A stretch of DNA of 7,067 nt from Paludibacter sp. UBA5753 (lineage in GTDB: Bacteria; Bacteroidota; Bacteroidia; Bacteroidales; Paludibacteraceae). Below are positions 6,795 to 7,067 of this stretch, one piece after another. The notes beneath the pieces were generated by a model. The model did not search any database, had not been told where the DNA came from, and saw only the letters and a program-made list of their open reading frames with translations. Within the stretch, counting starts at the first letter, position 1. Each line of letters opens with the position of its first letter. The stretch covers positions 19,555 to 26,621 of the forward strand of contig DIFH01000056.1 of the NCBI GenBank assembly GCA_002427615.1. Direction: 5' to 3'. Made by a program: the position numbers and the translations under genes.

Positions 6795-7001
6795 ATGCAT
6801 CCGATTATTAAAACCATACTTTACGGATTAGGCGTTTTTGTTATTTTCACAATATTGGCGGTAATCCTTAAACTTGTTACAAAAAAGATACCCGAAAATG
6901 CAGAATATTTCGGTTTAATTACCAACGGAGATGTAATGATCGGATTGGTAGTTGCAATGGCAGTTACAATTTCGCACGAACGTAAAAAGAAAATAATGTG
7001 A
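6795..7001 (+). CDS. Small two-helix membrane protein of unknown function
   Basis: I do not recognise this 68-residue protein. It has a hydrophobic helix at about residues 5-27 (ILYGLGVFVIFTILAVILKL), a polar link KKIPENAEYFGLITNGD, a second hydrophobic segment at about 46-59 (VMIGLVVAMAVTIS), and a basic tail HERKKKIM. This predicts two inner-membrane helices, with both ends probably cytoplasmic given the positive charge after each helix. The well-spaced promoter just upstream, the ATG start and a gap of only 80 bases from uvrA support a real gene. There is no signal peptidase site or lipobox. A minus-strand frame across the same bases is a shadow. Function cannot be inferred from context. 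Confidence 0.7.
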   Translation: MHPIIKTILYGLGVFVIFTILAVILKLVTKKIPENAEYFGLITNGDVMIGLVVAMAVTISHERKKKIM

Positions 7002-7010
7002 TAAAGAATT

Positions 7011-7067
7011 AGGGAACTACTCAGCACTCGAATAAATTTGAAAATAATTAGCCATTTAGTTGATTGT
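7011..7067 (-). repeat. Dispersed repeat, right copy (inverted relative to the left edge)
   Basis: The reverse complement matches 23-79 at 49 of 57 positions without gaps, and the match runs to the last base of the window, so the repeat may continue beyond it. The core here reads GAGTGCTGAGTAGTTCC (7013-7029, minus strand). It begins 9 bases after the stop of the small membrane-protein gene. No separate terminator is visible after that gene, so the repeat is all that occupies its 3' side. Confidence 0.75.

Noticed and set aside
6743..7050. Similar strings TAAATTTGAAAAT at 6744-6756 and 7033-7045 as a direct repeat around the small gene
   Set aside because: The match is about 13 A/T-rich bases, and one copy lies in the dispersed repeat. 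Chance is a sufficient explanation.
23..7067. A composite transposon carrying ppk1, ppx and uvrA between inverted ends
   Set aside because: The cargo is housekeeping, no transposase is present, the repeats are only partly identical, and a third core copy lies inside. A dispersed repeat family explains the pattern more simply.
1..7067. CRISPR arrays, tRNA or rRNA genes, toxin-antitoxin or defence genes
   Set aside because: No regularly spaced repeats, cloverleaf-like segments, rRNA motifs or matching protein families were seen on either strand.

Overview
The window looks like ordinary chromosome from a member of the Bacteroidota, probably Bacteroidales. The basis is AT-rich DNA with short AT-rich gaps, Bacteroides-type -7 boxes (TAnnTTTG, twice as TATCTTTG) ahead of genes, no Shine-Dalgarno sequence directly before the starts, and the style of the proteins. 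No organism was confirmed by a search.

Layout from left to right: a 57-base repeat near the left edge (23-79); a candidate promoter; ppk1, polyphosphate kinase (265-2346, +); a 106-bp imperfect palindrome (2348-2453) in the 180-bp gap; a short-form Ppx/GppA exopolyphosphatase (2527-3444, +); a 426-bp gap (3445-3870); uvrA (3871-6714, +, TTG start preferred); a promoter; a 68-residue two-helix membrane protein (6795-7001, +); and an inverted copy of the left-edge repeat (7011-7067). The 426-bp gap holds a hairpin, a frameshifted minus-strand gene remnant, a short copy of the edge-repeat core, a perfect 19-bp hairpin and the uvrA promoter.

How the genes work together: PPK1 makes inorganic polyphosphate from ATP and Ppx degrades it from the end, so the first two genes form a polyphosphate turnover pair. 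The minus-strand remnant resembles the C-terminal tail of a PPK2-family polyphosphate:nucleotide phosphotransferase. If that is right, the locus once held a third polyphosphate gene that has decayed. UvrA is the damage-recognition ATPase of nucleotide excision repair. It has its own promoter and no evident link to polyphosphate. The small membrane protein also has its own promoter and no recognisable function.

I do not see an undescribed multi-gene system here. The parts worth a second look are non-coding: the dispersed repeat sharing the core GGGTGCTGAGTAGTTAC (three copies, one abutting the decayed gene), the long palindrome between ppk1 and ppx, and the perfect hairpin before uvrA.
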